Assembly: GCF_020179385.1 (NCBI RefSeq)
Contig: NZ_JAIBLJ010000004.1
Coordinates: 120,259 to 184,258, forward strand
DNA: 64,000 bases
Direction of reading: 5' to 3'
Source of the DNA: Alkalihalobacillus sp. YIM B00296
GTDB lineage: Bacteria; Bacillota; Bacilli; Bacillales; Fictibacillaceae
This document shows positions 1 to 15,134 of this stretch, piece by piece; within the stretch, counting starts at the first letter, position 1; the number at the start of each line of letters is the position of its first letter. Under the pieces are notes generated by a model. The model saw only the letters and a list, made by a program, of their open reading frames with translations. It ran no database searches and had not been told where the DNA came from. Made by a program: the position numbers and the translations under genes.

Positions 1-189
1 ATAGAGAATAATTATTATTCCGAATATTTAAAATGTAAAATTATAGTTACTTTTCGAAATATAATTATTTGTTTTTTATACATTTGTTAAATAATAACCA
101 ATATTCCATTAACTAATGTATGGTCGATTAAATTATTTATGATTATATAGATACTTGTGACAAAAATCCATATAATATACAAAAAAATT

Positions 190-217
190 GAAGTATTTCG
201 AAAAAATACTTCTTTTT
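190..217 (+). terminator. Hairpin terminator of a gene off the left edge
   Basis: A near-perfect stem (GAAGTATTT pairing with AAATACTTC around a 5-base A-rich loop) is followed by five T on the plus strand. No gene precedes it within the window, so it would end a plus-strand transcript entering from the left. The A-rich flank means it could also work on the minus strand. Confidence 0.6.
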
Positions 218-256
218 GTAAATAAAAAAGCCGGGAAGATCGTTTTCTCCTCCGGC
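218..256 (-). terminator. Terminator of the Lrp-family regulator
   Basis: On the minus strand a GC-rich stem (GCCGG..GGA with TTCC..CGGC, one bulge) is followed by a run of six T. It lies about 50 bp past the stop codon of the Lrp-type gene. Confidence 0.7.
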
Positions 257-307
257 ATGTTCAAATAATCCTATTAAATTTCCGTTTTGTAAGATCTACT
301 GGGATAC

Positions 308-757
308 CTATAACTTCAGTCCTGCTCTACTCTTGAATCTTCTTAAGAGTATGTGACTTTCAACCCGCGTAATCCCTTCAAGGGCATACAATTCATTGTT
401 TATAAAAGATTCCAGTGCAATAAAATCATTTACTAACACATGCATATGCAACGTGCTTGGTCCTGTCATCTGATAACAGCTTGCAACATTAGGGTTGCTT
501 GCTAGTGCTTCCGCCACTTTTACTAAAGCATTTGGTTCACAATCCACTTCAAAAAAGGCGGATACATTTTTTCCTACTTTTTCCGAATTTATCATGACAC
601 TGAACTTTTCGATCACGCCGTTTTTACATAATTGGTTGATTCTTTCTCTTACGGAGACTCTGGATAAATTCAGTTCTTTTCCTATATCAACGTAGGACAT
701 TCTTCCGTTTTGGGTAAGCATTTCTAAAATTTTCTTATCAATCTGATCAATTTTCAT
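308..757 (-). CDS. Lrp/AsnC family transcriptional regulator
   Basis: A 149-residue protein of normal Lrp/AsnC length. The N-terminal winged helix-turn-helix (about residues 1-60) starts MKIDQIDKKILEML and contains the IGKELNLSRVSVRERINQL recognition region. A C-terminal RAM/AsnC ligand-binding domain follows (about 65-145). Members of this family bind DNA as dimers to octamers and usually sense amino acids. I chose the ATG at 757, which has GGTGAT just upstream; an in-frame TTG five codons earlier lacks a site. It is divergent from the decayed tctA transporter relic and may once have regulated it, which is inference. The effector cannot be read from the sequence. Confidence 0.85.
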   Translation of the reverse strand: MKIDQIDKKILEMLTQNGRMSYVDIGKELNLSRVSVRERINQLCKNGVIEKFSVMINSEKVGKNVSAFFEVDCEPNALVKVAEALASNPNVASCYQMTGPSTLHMHVLVNDFIALESFINNELYALEGITRVESHILLRRFKSRAGLKL

Positions 758-989
758 CCCATCACCACACAAATGTAAAGTCTACTATCACTATTATACC
801 GATAATATATTTGCTAAACAATAAATCGAATTTACAAAATAATACTATTATCCTATTTTTTGAACATATGTATTTTCTTTTTATAAAAAATCGGGGCTTA
901 GTAAAGTTTCAAATAAAAAATAATTAGAAAATTTAATCAACTTATAGACTTGTCGGAATATTTTATATATACTTATTTGCAACAAAAGG

Positions 990-1712
990 GAATTCAAATG
1001 TCGAATTACATTACCAAATGTACAATTATCGGCGCATTGCCAGGAGCCGGTTCAAGTATCGCCAATATTTTAAGCTATGATATTGCTAAAAAAATGTCGA
1101 AGAATCCAGGTAATTTCGGAAAAGGGACTCAGGATGGCATTATTGCGGCTGAATCTGCCAATAACTCTTTAGAAGGAGGAGCATTGATACCTACCCTTGC
1201 GTTAGGGATTCCAGAAAGCGCGGTTACAGTAATGATGATGGGGGCCGCTTTTAGTTCATGGGATTCAACTTGGACCGTACTTTTTTGTCTCTGAACCTGT
1301 GCTAGCCTATGGGATTTTTCTTTCATTTTTTATCTCGGCTATATTCATACTCATCATCCAATCGTTTGGTATCAAATTTTTCCTAAAGATCAATGATGTC
1401 CCGATGCATTATCTCATCCCGGTTGTCATTATTTTATGCGCTTTAGGAAGCTTCGCAATCAACAATCGGGTCTTTGATATTTGGGTATTACTGCTGTTCG
1501 GGATTGTTGGTTACTTAATGAAACTAGGCAGCTTCTCATTACCTGCCTTTATACTCGGCGTCATCCTAGGACCCCTTACAGAGGAAAATCTGCGGATCGC
1601 GATCACAACAAAACCCGACCCTTTTCATACACGACCAATTTCGGGGGTTTTATTACTCTTAACTGTTCTCTCGATTTTATATGCGATCATAACAGATATC
1701 CGGCACAACTAA
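990..1712 (+). pseudogene. tctA: tctA relic: truncated and frameshifted tricarboxylate transporter permease
   Basis: Two adjacent frames together match the C-terminal half of TctA, the large membrane subunit of tripartite tricarboxylate transporters. The first has the family motif IGALPGAG, then FGKGTQDG..AAESANN and TLALGIPESAV. The second continues from VLAYGIF to LGPLTEENLR and a final hydrophobic helix. About the first half of the usual ~500 residues is absent and there is no plausible start. The frames rejoin if one T is removed from the TTTT run at 1249-1252, which restores GAALVHGIQLGP, the expected TctA sequence. No tctB or tctC neighbours exist. It is a decayed remnant; the frameshift alone could be a sequencing error, but the missing N-terminus could not. 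Confidence 0.85.
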
Positions 1713-1769
1713 CGTATAAACTCTACCGATTTAACAGGTATACCAAAAACATAACATGATCTATAAATT

Positions 1770-1800
1770 AACAGGCCATTTCAAAGGTCTGTTTCTTTGT
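1770..1800 (+). terminator. Hairpin terminator after tctA relic
   Basis: AACAGGCC pairs with GGTCTGTT around an 8-base loop and is followed by TCTTTG on the plus strand. It sits about 60 bp past the tctA relic and faces the atp operon. Confidence 0.6.
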
Positions 1801-1810
1801 GATTTAAGGA

Positions 1811-1854
1811 TATACAAAAAGAACCTTTTCAGGTCAAAAATGACTTGAAAAGGT
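1811..1854 (-). terminator. Terminator of the atp operon
   Basis: On the minus strand ACCTTTTCA..GTCA pairs with TGAC..TGAAAAGGT around a short A/T loop and is followed by TCTTTTTG. It lies directly after atpC, the last gene of the ATP synthase operon. Confidence 0.8.
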
Positions 1855-1868
1855 CTATATACGCAATA

Positions 1869-2291
<423 letters not shown>

Positions 2292-2424
2292 TTAATCATG
2301 TTAGGTTGTACAAATATTCGGGTGAAAATTGATGTCGAATTTCTTCGTTACTTTGCCTTTCCGGTCCACACGTATCATTCATATACGATCCGGTCCTCAA
2401 GCCCATCGTGCCTCGAACTTTCAA

Positions 2425-2466
2425 CGTACAGGACGTACTAGTACCGGTGTTGTCACAGGACGTGAC
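2425..2466 (-). repeat. Repeat B, copy 1, inside the atp operon
   Basis: Read on the minus strand: CGTCACGTCCTGTG, then a variable middle, then GGTACTAGTACGTCCTGTACG. The same two blocks occur at 29949-30017 and 45131-45255, and in shorter form inside the J repeat at 23172-23218. Here it fills part of the 240 bp atpD-atpC spacer. Function unknown. Confidence 0.7.
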
Positions 2467-2514
2467 GCTCTTAACCGGTGACGTCCCTTTTCACCCTTTT
2501 TTGTACTCATATCT

Positions 2515-3972
<1,458 letters not shown>

Positions 3973-3980
3973 CTATTCGT

Positions 3981-4889
<909 letters not shown>

Positions 4890-4923
4890 TTATGATCCGA
4901 AAGAAAACGGGATGTCACTAAGA

Positions 4924-7548
<2,625 letters not shown>

Positions 7549-7632
7549 TCATACATAAGGAATGGCGAGGTCCACATAGAACTTCGCCATTATGAAAACT
7601 CCATGGTAACGCTACAGAAAAGTTATTGACGA

Positions 7633-7845
<213 letters not shown>

Positions 7846-8000
7846 TTAAATTTCCTCCTTGAGAAATATAGATTAGTTTATAATTTCTTCCCATAAATGG
7901 GCTTATTCCTAGTGTTATAGACTTGCATGTTTGTTCAATACATCACTTACGACGCCATACTATGATACAGTTCGACATCATTCGTTGCAGTTTAAACTTC

Positions 8001-8729
<729 letters not shown>

Positions 8730-8736
8730 TCAAAAT

Positions 8737-9111
8737 TCATTTAGAAGCAAAATAAAAATCTATCAACATGATAAGGTATATCATGAGTAAACCTACTACT
8801 ACTGCGATCAAGTTGAAGTATTCAGGAAAACGAGTGGCGATCAGTACAGCCAGCCCAGCTGTCATCAGCCTTGAAAGAGATCCCATCGTCTTTACCTTCT
8901 TCCCTTCGGTCACAGCTTGTCCGACACGATCGATTCTACGATGCATTGACCATACATTGTACATACTTACAGCAATCCCGAGGACAAGCCCGAGGAAGAC
9001 CTGTTTGTAACTTGTAACGGCCCAGCCTAATACACAGATTGAGAGCAGGTACAGGCAATATTTGATATACCGTCGAAACGCGTTCTCATACGTTGAGAGG
9101 TTCTCTGTCAT
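8737..9111 (-). CDS. atpI: ATP synthase subunit I (AtpI)
   Basis: A 124-residue protein with four predicted membrane helices: two near residues 17-50 separated by a short loop, and two after a charged loop (HRRIDRVGQAVTEGKK). AtpI proteins are encoded first in many atp operons and are linked to c-ring assembly. Its start overlaps the end of the upstream atpZ by 4 bases. Family assignment rests on length, topology and position. Confidence 0.9.
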   Translation of the reverse strand: MTENLSTYENAFRRYIKYCLYLLSICVLGWAVTSYKQVFLGLVLGIAVSMYNVWSMHRRIDRVGQAVTEGKKVKTMGSLSRLMTAGLAVLIATRFPEYFNLIAVVVGLLMIYLIMLIDFYFASK

Positions 9112-9335
9112 TGTTCCTCTTCTCCAAAATGGCGCTGAATTAACTTGATCATCCCGTATACCCCTGTTGCTAAACCAATGAACAGTCCAACGATCATCAA
9201 AAACGGAGCTGTACCAAAACTACGATCCAACCACATTCCACCGAAAATGCCGACAAGTATCGACCCAACCAATTGAGAGAGAATGCCGGACATCAATGCC
9301 ATCGAGTGGAGAGGTGAACGTTTTCCAGTGCGCAT
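9108..9335 (-). CDS. atpZ: AtpZ/AtpI family small membrane protein
   Basis: A 75-residue protein with two membrane helices (about 12-34 and 43-66). It has the glycine-rich GIFGGMWLDRSFGTAPFLMIVG segment characteristic of the AtpZ/AtpI family; the W-L-D-x-x-F-G-T-x-P-x pattern is typical. In alkaliphilic Bacillus, AtpZ and AtpI have been linked to Mg2+/Ca2+ handling and ATP synthase assembly. AAAGGAG lies 10 bases before the ATG. It is the first gene of the operon, behind the promoter at 9493-9521. Confidence 0.88.
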   Translation of the reverse strand: MRTGKRSPLHSMALMSGILSQLVGSILVGIFGGMWLDRSFGTAPFLMIVGLFIGLATGVYGMIKLIQRHFGEEEQ

Positions 9336-9492
9336 CTTTATCGCACTCCTTTGTAAATGGCTTGGCTTTGAGGTTTCAGATGAAAACTTATACTAATATA
9401 TTTTAAGTATAAACTGGAGTAATGAACGAGATTTAAAAGTTGCCAGAATATAGATATATTAGGTATGAAAACCTTATCATACATCCTTTGTA

Positions 9493-9521
9493 AGAATACT
9501 ATAGCCACTAGTACATGTCAA
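9493..9521 (-). promoter_or_regulatory. Sigma-A promoter of the atp operon
   Basis: On the minus strand TTGACA (9516-9521) and TATTCT (9493-9498) are separated by 17 bp. The -35 is perfect; the -10 matches four of six consensus bases. It leaves a leader of about 150 nt before atpZ. No clear terminator separates upp from this promoter, so some readthrough from upp is possible. Confidence 0.65.
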
Positions 9522-9593
9522 TTGCGTTACTAGCGAAAATCATGGTAAGATTTGAAAACTTTTTGAACCTTTTTTCACTCAGTGAGAATACAG

Positions 9594-10223
9594 CTATTTT
9601 GTTCCGAACAAACGGTCTCCGGCATCTCCTAAACCTGGGACGATATATCCTTTTTCATTCAAATATTCATCCATCGCCCCTAGGTATATATCGATATCTG
9701 GATGAGCTTCTTGAACCATTTTCACTCCTTCAGGGGCTGCAATCAGACACATCAGCTTGATGTTTTGTGCACCGCGTTTTTTTAATGAAGTGATCGCGGC
9801 AACAGCAGAACCACCTGTAGCAAGCATCGGATCGATCACGATGAGTTCACGTTCTTCTATATCGCTTGGAAGCTTTACATAATACTCTACAGGCTGCAGG
9901 GTATCAGGATCGCGATACAATCCCACATGACCTACTTTTGCGGCAGGGATCAGTTTCAGGATTCCGTCAACCATTCCTAAGCCTGCACGGAGGATCGGTA
10001 CCAAGCCGAGCTTTTTCCCTGCGATCGTATACGCCTTCGCTTCGGATACAGGTGTTTTCACAGTTACCTCTTGCAACGGGAGTTCTCTGGTGATTTCGAA
10101 AGCCATAAGTGCTGCAACCTCATCGACCAGCTCGCGGAATTCTTTCGTTCCAGTCGATTCATCACGGATGTACGTAATCTTGTGTTGAATCAGCGGGTGT
10201 TCAAGAACGTGTACTTTACTCAT
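9594..10223 (-). CDS. upp: Uracil phosphoribosyltransferase
   Basis: A 209-residue cytoplasmic enzyme that makes UMP from uracil and PRPP (pyrimidine salvage). The PRPP-binding motif is [10 protein letters not shown] at residues 131-140, and the C-terminal uracil-binding loop is [15 protein letters not shown]. Length matches the B. subtilis protein (209). AAGGAGA lies 4 bases before the ATG. It stands between glyA and the atp operon, as in B. subtilis, with its own promoter and a leader hairpin. Confidence 0.97.
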   Translation of the reverse strand: MSKVHVLEHPLIQHKITYIRDESTGTKEFRELVDEVAALMAFEITRELPLQEVTVKTPVSEAKAYTIAGKKLGLVPILRAGLGMVDGILKLIPAAKVGHVGLYRDPDTLQPVEYYVKLPSDIEERELIVIDPMLATGGSAVAAITSLKKRGAQNIKLMCLIAAPEGVKMVQEAHPDIDIYLGAMDEYLNEKGYIVPGLGDAGDRLFGTK

Positions 10224-10249
10224 TCATCTTCTCTCCTTATAGTTTATGT

Positions 10250-10288
10250 AAAATCAGAGTTGTCTCAATCCTTTGTCGGCACAACTCT
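10250..10288 (-). promoter_or_regulatory. Leader hairpin upstream of upp (possible attenuator)
   Basis: In the upp leader, on the minus strand, AGAGTTGT and ACAACTCT form a perfect 8-bp stem around a 17-base loop. GATTTTAC follows, about 25 bases before the ribosome-binding site. It resembles a weak intrinsic terminator. Known Bacillus upp genes are not established PyrR targets to my knowledge, so a regulatory role is inference. Confidence 0.4.
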
Positions 10289-10313
10289 CTTAAAGGTTTT
10301 TTGCCTCTCGCAA

Positions 10314-10342
10314 ATTGTACAGAAAAAAGGGAACGAGTTCAA
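10314..10342 (-). promoter_or_regulatory. Sigma-A promoter of upp
   Basis: On the minus strand TTGAAC (10337-10342) and TACAAT (10314-10319) are separated by exactly 17 bp. Transcription would start near 10306 and give a leader of about 80 nt. Confidence 0.75.
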
Positions 10343-10530
10343 CACGATTCATCAGGAAAATCGTTCCGGTAAGAAAAACAGTTCCAATTTATCAGAAGAC
10401 GGAGGTAAACCAGGGAGATTGTTGAGCTGTCGCCGTTTTGCGAACATTTTGGCTATGATTTCACCCTGGAAGCTTTTATTACATTGATTTCGTCTCCTAG
10501 ATCATCTGAAAAACAATCTCTGAGTATGGA

Positions 10531-10680
10531 ATTGCACGATTTTAAAAATAAATGCACCGTTTTTAAAAATAATTGCACGAATTCTAGTAGTGATTGCACT
10601 GTTTTTAAAATAATCACGCGAGCAGGTGCATAATTGTACGCTTCCACCGTTTATTGCACCGATCACAGGCTGATTGCTCC
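10531..10680 (+). repeat. Phased direct-repeat array P1, core TTGCACNG
   Basis: About eight imperfect copies of a TTGCACNG core start near 10532, 10552, 10573, 10594, 10613 (degenerate), 10634, 10654 and 10674, spaced 19-21 bp (mostly 20-21). The spacers differ in sequence, although the first four share A/T-rich TTTTTAAAAATA filler. The array lies between the glyA terminator and the upp promoter. The same core and period recur at 63519-63750. No function is known to me; spacing near two helical turns puts the cores on one DNA face. Confidence 0.75.
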
Positions 10681-10705
10681 AACCAGTAAGGGGCATCGGA
10701 CTCCA

Positions 10706-10743
10706 TAAAAAAAGAGGGTGTCCAGCATGCTGCCGGCACCCTC
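10706..10743 (-). terminator. Terminator of glyA
   Basis: On the minus strand GAGGGTG pairs with CACCCTC around a loop that itself contains AGCATGCT, followed by seven T. It begins 15 bp after the glyA stop codon. Confidence 0.9.
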
Positions 10744-10758
10744 CTATAATGATAAGTT

Positions 10759-11994
10759 TTACTCGTACAAAGAATAATTAGAAGAGAGTTTGTTAACACG
10801 TTCTTTAGTCGCTGTTTTCGTCTCTTCATCTTCCGGGTTGCTGAGTACTAATGAAATGATGGAAGCAATCTCCCTCATATCATCCGCTGTAAAGCCTCTT
10901 GATGTGACTGCTGCTGTACCGATACGAAGACCGCTTGTCACAAATGGACTTTCAGGATCGAAAGGAATCGTATTTTTATTCGTTGTAATCCCGATGTCAT
11001 CAAGAGCCTTTTCTGCAACCTTCCCTGTCACGTTCATGTTACGGACATCGACGAGCAACAGGTGATTGTCTGTACCGCCTGACACGAGTGATAGCCCTTC
11101 TTCTTTCAAAGCCTCACCTAATGCGTGTGCATTATCAATGACTCTTTGCGAATAAGCCTTGAAGTCGTCTTTCAATGCTTCCCCTAAAGCGACTGCTTTT
11201 GCAGCGATCACATGCATGAGCGGCCCACCCTGGATTCCAGGGAAAATCGATTTATCGATTTTCTTTCCGAATTCCTCTTTGCATAAGATCATCCCGCCAC
11301 GAGGTCCGCGCAACGTTTTATGCGTCGTTGTCGTCACGAAGTGTGCATGAGGAACCGGGCTCGGGTGATGACCTGTCGCAACAAGGCCAGCAATATGAGC
11401 CATATCAACCATCAAGTATGCATCGACTTCATCTGCAATCTCCCTGAATCTTTTAAAGTCGATCTCACGCGGGTAAGCACTCGCGCCAGCTACGATCAAC
11501 TTCGGTTTATGCTCTTTCGCTAATTCCAGAACTTTATCATACTGGATCGTATGGGTTTCTTCATCGACACCATACTCGACGAAATTGTATTGGGCACCAC
11601 TGAAGTTTACTGGACTGCCATGTGTTAGATGTCCACCATGAGATAGATTCATCCCTAATACTGTGTCACCTTGCTCTAAAATGGTGAAATAAACTGCCAT
11701 GTTTGCTTGAGCACCAGAATGTGGTTGTACATTGACGTGTTCAGCACCAAATAGCTGCATCGCCCGTTCTCTCGCAAGGTTTTCCACGACATCGACATAC
11801 TCACAGCCACCATAATAACGGCGACCAGGATAACCCTCTGCATATTTGTTAGTAAGAACAGATCCTTGAGCTTCCATTACTGCTTTGCTAACAAAGTTTT
11901 CAGATGCAATCAATTCGATTTTATTACGTTGCCGACCTAACTCATCTTGAATCGCATCGAATACGACCGTATCTTGATTCTTTAGTTGATCCAT
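10759..11994 (-). CDS. glyA: Serine hydroxymethyltransferase
   Basis: A 411-residue PLP enzyme that interconverts serine and glycine with transfer of a one-carbon unit to tetrahydrofolate. The PLP lysine is Lys226 in [14 protein letters not shown]. The N-terminal SENFVS and [14 protein letters not shown] motifs and the SAYPREIDF segment are family features. Length is normal. AGGAG lies before the ATG. It is transcribed alone from a good sigma-A promoter (12170-12198) to a strong terminator, downstream of ywlG as in B. subtilis. Confidence 0.98.
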   Translation of the reverse strand: MDQLKNQDTVVFDAIQDELGRQRNKIELIASENFVSKAVMEAQGSVLTNKYAEGYPGRRYYGGCEYVDVVENLARERAMQLFGAEHVNVQPHSGAQANMAVYFTILEQGDTVLGMNLSHGGHLTHGSPVNFSGAQYNFVEYGVDEETHTIQYDKVLELAKEHKPKLIVAGASAYPREIDFKRFREIADEVDAYLMVDMAHIAGLVATGHHPSPVPHAHFVTTTTHKTLRGPRGGMILCKEEFGKKIDKSIFPGIQGGPLMHVIAAKAVALGEALKDDFKAYSQRVIDNAHALGEALKEEGLSLVSGGTDNHLLLVDVRNMNVTGKVAEKALDDIGITTNKNTIPFDPESPFVTSGLRIGTAAVTSRGFTADDMREIASIISLVLSNPEDEETKTATKERVNKLSSNYSLYE

Positions 11995-12169
11995 GGTTCC
12001 ACTCCTTTACTGACCTCTATACTTTTTTCAAAAACAATGATTTCATTTTATCATTATTACTATTGTCTCGTAACGATAAACGGTTTATTTCTCTGAAATT
12101 TCATAGGATTGTAAAATGAAAGGGCTTACTTTTCGGCGTTCGGGTTTAGGGGGATACCAAGTTGTGGAA

Positions 12170-12198
12170 ATTATACCCAATTTTTGTAGCATTTTCAA
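12170..12198 (-). promoter_or_regulatory. Sigma-A promoter of glyA
   Basis: On the minus strand TTGAAA (12193-12198) and TATAAT (12170-12175) are separated by 17 bp. The leader is about 170 nt. A single CCGAAC motif about 30 bp downstream recalls half a PurR box, but the second half is not evident. Confidence 0.75.
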
Positions 12199-12230
12199 TT
12201 ATTGAGATATTGAATTCTCTCCTCCTAAAT

Positions 12231-12268
12231 TAAAAAAGGCCGACCACAGCACTTGTTGCAGTCAACCT
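12231..12268 (-). terminator. Terminator of ywlG
   Basis: On the minus strand GGTTGAC pairs with GTCGGCC (two G-U pairs) and is followed by six T. It lies 15 bp after the ywlG stop. Confidence 0.75.
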
Positions 12269-12283
12269 AATCCGTCGTCGTAC

Positions 12284-12856
12284 CTATTTATATGAAATTT
12301 CTTCTTTGGCCGGATAGACTGCCCGCTCTCCGCCAATCAATTTCGGGCGGGTTCTGGCTAGGGTCACATGGGCATGGCCGATAGATTTTATGGAAGATCG
12401 AACTGGAACTGCAACATGCTTCAGGTGCATTCCAATAAATGTGTCACCGATATCAATCCCTACGTCAGCTTTAATATGCTCGATGATGACGGGATCTTTC
12501 AAATGGTGATAAGCGTAAGTCGGTAACGCCCCACCTGCGGAACGGACCGGGACAACTGTCACAGGCTCGTACCCTCGATCTAACGCTGTCTGACGTTCCA
12601 TCACTAGTGCTCGATTCAAATGTTCACAGCATTGGAAAGCAATATTGACATTCGTCCTTTTCTGAAACTCGATGATTCCTTCAAAAAGTTGATGCGCAAC
12701 ATCCATCGTGCCTGACGTTCCAATTGCTTCTCCAACCACTTCGCTCGTACTAGCCCCAACGACCAATAAATGACTTGCAGAAAGCGGGATCGCTTTATCG
12801 AGTTCATTCAGGGCTTCTACGAGCCGGGGTTGAATCTGATACAGTGATTCGTCCAT
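12284..12856 (-). CDS. ywlG: TIGR01440/UPF0340 family protein YwlG
   Basis: A 190-residue protein of the conserved Firmicute YwlG family. Visible features are the Ala/Ser/Thr-rich [20 protein letters not shown] segment (about 28-50), the [14 protein letters not shown] motif and a [21 protein letters not shown] core. The biochemical role is unknown. GGAAG lies before the ATG. It is followed by its own terminator and sits between rpiB and glyA, the B. subtilis order, possibly co-transcribed with rpiB (44 bp gap). Confidence 0.88.
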   Translation of the reverse strand: MDESLYQIQPRLVEALNELDKAIPLSASHLLVVGASTSEVVGEAIGTSGTMDVAHQLFEGIIEFQKRTNVNIAFQCCEHLNRALVMERQTALDRGYEPVTVVPVRSAGGALPTYAYHHLKDPVIIEHIKADVGIDIGDTFIGMHLKHVAVPVRSSIKSIGHAHVTLARTRPKLIGGERAVYPAKEEISYK

Positions 12857-12900
12857 TCCAATCTTCCTTTCTTTTTCCCCTCTATGGAAAAACGTTAAGC

Positions 12901-13338
12901 CTATGCTTCTACTTCCATCATTTTATTGACGCGGCGTTGGTGACGGCCACCTTCGAATTCTGTTTCAAGCCAAACTTTAGCGATTTCCTTTGCTAAACCA
13001 GGTCCGATGATTCTCTCTCCCATTGCCAATACGTTTGAATCATTATGAAGCCTAGTAACCTTCGCGCTGAACAAATCATGGACAAGTGCACAACGTACAC
13101 CATCCACTTTATTGGCTGTAATCGACATACCGATTCCCGTACCACAGATCAAGATGCCTCTATCGACTTCTCCATTCGCCACCTTCTCGGCTACTGGCAC
13201 TGCGAAATCCGGATAATCGACCGAATCTTCGCAATGGCACCCTACATCTTCATATTGGATGTTCAATTCATCCATGACTTCTTTTATATCTTCCTTAATT
13301 TTGTACCCAGCATGGTCACTACCGATTGCCACTTTCAT
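12901..13338 (-). CDS. rpiB: Ribose-5-phosphate isomerase B
   Basis: A 145-residue RpiB/LacAB-type isomerase interconverting ribose 5-phosphate and ribulose 5-phosphate in the pentose phosphate pathway. The start [12 protein letters not shown] holds the substrate-binding Asp-His pair. The catalytic Cys is in [13 protein letters not shown], and the C-terminal part includes [14 protein letters not shown] start at the ATG at 13338 with TGGAGG upstream; the longer frame adds 13 unsupported residues. Neighbours are ywlE and ywlG. Confidence 0.95.
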   Translation of the reverse strand: MKVAIGSDHAGYKIKEDIKEVMDELNIQYEDVGCHCEDSVDYPDFAVPVAEKVANGEVDRGILICGTGIGMSITANKVDGVRCALVHDLFSAKVTRLHNDSNVLAMGERIIGPGLAKEIAKVWLETEFEGGRHQRRVNKMMEVEA

Positions 13339-13451
13339 GGTATTAAAATCCTCCAGTGTAAGAATGTTTGTGTTCATTGTAAGACGATGTCAAGAAGGTT
13401 TCAACTTCTGTGTTTCCCCTATCTTGTTTATCGCAGGTTTCCACTGCTTTT

Positions 13452-14045
13452 TCAACTGTATTTTTCAGTCAATTTTTGTACAAGTTCGTCCAATTCCTTA
13501 AACGTTTGACAATATGTTTCTTTCGGACCACCGAATGGATCGGAGACATCCATAACAGGCATGGACTGTTCCAGCTTTTCAGCTTCCTCGATCAGTCCAT
13601 TCATTTTAGCGGAAAGGGCTTGTTTCCTGCTTTTATCGCCTTCGTCCACATCATAGATTTCCACTCTCAGCTGTTCGATTTTGTCGTATATCCTTTCCAA
13701 TTTGTCGAGCGTTTCTTTATGATTGGAGACGTGTTCCTTGATCGTATGCACTTTTCCCATTTTATCAGGGAACTGGGAAATGATTACATATTTATGTTGG
13801 GCGGTCATCGTCAAGATCAGGTCAGCCCATTCAACCAAGTCTTCAGTAAGCGGCTGTGACTTATGATTACAAGGGATGCCTTCATCTTTCAAGACCTCGA
13901 TTGATTGTGCACTTGCCGGGCTTCCGTAAGATGCATATATCCCAGCTGATTGTACCATAATCTTCCCAGTGGAGTAATGGCGCAACAACGCTTCTGCCAT
14001 CGGACTTCGACAGGTGTTTCCAGTACATACGAATAATATATTCAT
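13452..14045 (-). CDS. ywlE: Low-molecular-weight protein phosphatase, probable protein-arginine phosphatase YwlE
   Basis: A 197-residue LMW-PTP family protein. The active-site loop is C7-T-G-N-T11-C-R-S14. Thr11 (instead of Ile in tyrosine phosphatases) is the residue known to give B. subtilis YwlE its phospho-arginine specificity, so arginine phosphatase activity (opposing McsB) is likely. The general-acid Asp is in DVSDPFGG. The protein is longer than the ~150-residue B. subtilis enzyme: an extra charged, coiled-coil-like stretch of about 45-50 residues (roughly 95-150) precedes the DPFGG motif. Neighbours rpiB and mntP match B. subtilis. Confidence 0.92.
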   Translation of the reverse strand: MNILFVCTGNTCRSPMAEALLRHYSTGKIMVQSAGIYASYGSPASAQSIEVLKDEGIPCNHKSQPLTEDLVEWADLILTMTAQHKYVIISQFPDKMGKVHTIKEHVSNHKETLDKLERIYDKIEQLRVEIYDVDEGDKSRKQALSAKMNGLIEEAEKLEQSMPVMDVSDPFGGPKETYCQTFKELDELVQKLTEKYS

Positions 14046-14361
14046 TTCAAATGCCTCCTATTGCTAGCTTGGCAGTTTTTCACCACTACTATAACTACTA
14101 TTTATTTTATAGAATGCAGAAAGACGTTTCAATGTTTTGGGCAACAAGGACATAGAGATTTTTCACAATTCGTGTCCCGCTGCTGACTCGCTGGCTCGAC
14201 TTTCCCACAGCAGTGCCGCAAATTTCGTTATTGCAAAATAACAACAGAATTTGACCAGCACCTTCCCATGAAAAAACGAGCCCGGGAAGGAACTCGTTTT
14301 TTCTTTGTCTGTTGACCTGCTCAATTCATCTCTATTTTCATGATCGAAAGCAGAACCTGGA
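14046..14361. other. ywlE-mntP intergenic region
   Basis: 316 bp without a gene. It contains a J-repeat end (about 14185-14240: GGCTCGACTTTCCCACAGCAG, then GCCGCAAATTTCG) and the terminator at 14271-14303. Nothing else recognised. Confidence 0.6.
14271..14303. terminator. Strong hairpin terminator upstream of ywlE and downstream of mntP
   Basis: AAAAAACGAG and CTCGTTTTTT form a 10-bp stem around a GC-rich loop; both arms end in T/A runs, so it works on either strand. It most likely ends mntP, which stops 60 bp to the right on the minus strand. Confidence 0.8.
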
Positions 14362-14913
14362 TTAAAAAATCAACTTCAACCCGAAGGATAACAGAATACA
14401 TCCTCCTAACGCCTCGCTGTATGAACCGAACCATTTTTGGGTTTTTCTTCCGATCAAAAGGCCCATCCAAGTCAATCCCATACTGATGATACCAAACAAA
14501 AGAATTGTTACAATCACTTTGGCTCCGAAAATACCTAGACTAAGCCCGACCGAAAAACTGTCCAAGCTGACACTTAGTGAGAAAAGCCATATACCAAATC
14601 CTTTAGGCGTAATGAATGGGCCATCCGTTGAACGTAAAGATGAGAGGATCATCTGCACACCAAGGGCGATTAACAGCCCACCGCCAATCCAGGTTGCAAG
14701 ATTACCAAAATGCAGACTGAGCTGCTTACCGATTGACATTCCTAAAAGAGGCATGATCATATGGAAGATTCCAATTAAGAGGCCGATTTTATAAATCTGG
14801 CGAAGCCGAAGTTGAATCATACCCATCCCTAACCCCATCGAAAACGCATCCATACCTAAGGCAGTTGCCATGATGATAAGTGTGATCAATTCACCAATGA
14901 GTTCAGTACTCAA
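14362..14913 (-). CDS. mntP: Manganese efflux pump MntP
   Basis: A 183-residue membrane protein with six predicted helices in two inverted repeats. Each repeat has the conserved Asp motif: [14 protein letters not shown] in helix 1 and [13 protein letters not shown] in helix 4, which bind Mn2+ in the MntP family. The start is a TTG with AGGGGG 9 bases upstream. B. subtilis ywlD occupies this position. In B. subtilis mntP is controlled by a yybP-ykoY riboswitch; I see no such leader in the 100 bp upstream here. Confidence 0.9.
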   Translation of the reverse strand: MSTELIGELITLIIMATALGMDAFSMGLGMGMIQLRLRQIYKIGLLIGIFHMIMPLLGMSIGKQLSLHFGNLATWIGGGLLIALGVQMILSSLRSTDGPFITPKGFGIWLFSLSVSLDSFSVGLSLGIFGAKVIVTILLFGIISMGLTWMGLLIGRKTQKWFGSYSEALGGCILLSFGLKLIF

Positions 14914-15134
14914 AGTCGTCCGCCCCCTTTGCCATACTCCAACGTATGCATGTCTACTTCGGATTAGACATTTCTTCCAATTAAAGGGGAAAATCGAGTT
15001 TTGACGGAGGAAATTTGTTATTTATAATGAATTTATTACGAGGTACACCTATTTTCACAAAATTTGTTTTGATTTGTTGGATGATGGAGATTGTTGTAAT
15101 CACTCTCTTAGTAAATAATGAGCGGAGGATCATC

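Noticed and set aside
1299..1712. Annotating the second tctA frame as an independent gene
   Set aside because: It begins in the middle of a TctA domain and is continuous with the preceding frame once one base is removed.
10453..10696. Overlapping minus-strand frames over array P1 with a heptad-like repeat
   Set aside because: The apparent heptads come from the roughly 21-bp repeat period; intervals of 20 bp break the frame and no ribosome-binding site exists.
12100..12170. PurR box in the glyA leader
   Set aside because: A single CCGAAC is present but the second inverted half-site at the usual spacing is not evident.
14914..15014. yybP-ykoY manganese riboswitch upstream of mntP
   Set aside because: The leader is about 100 bp and shows no recognisable conserved loops of that class.
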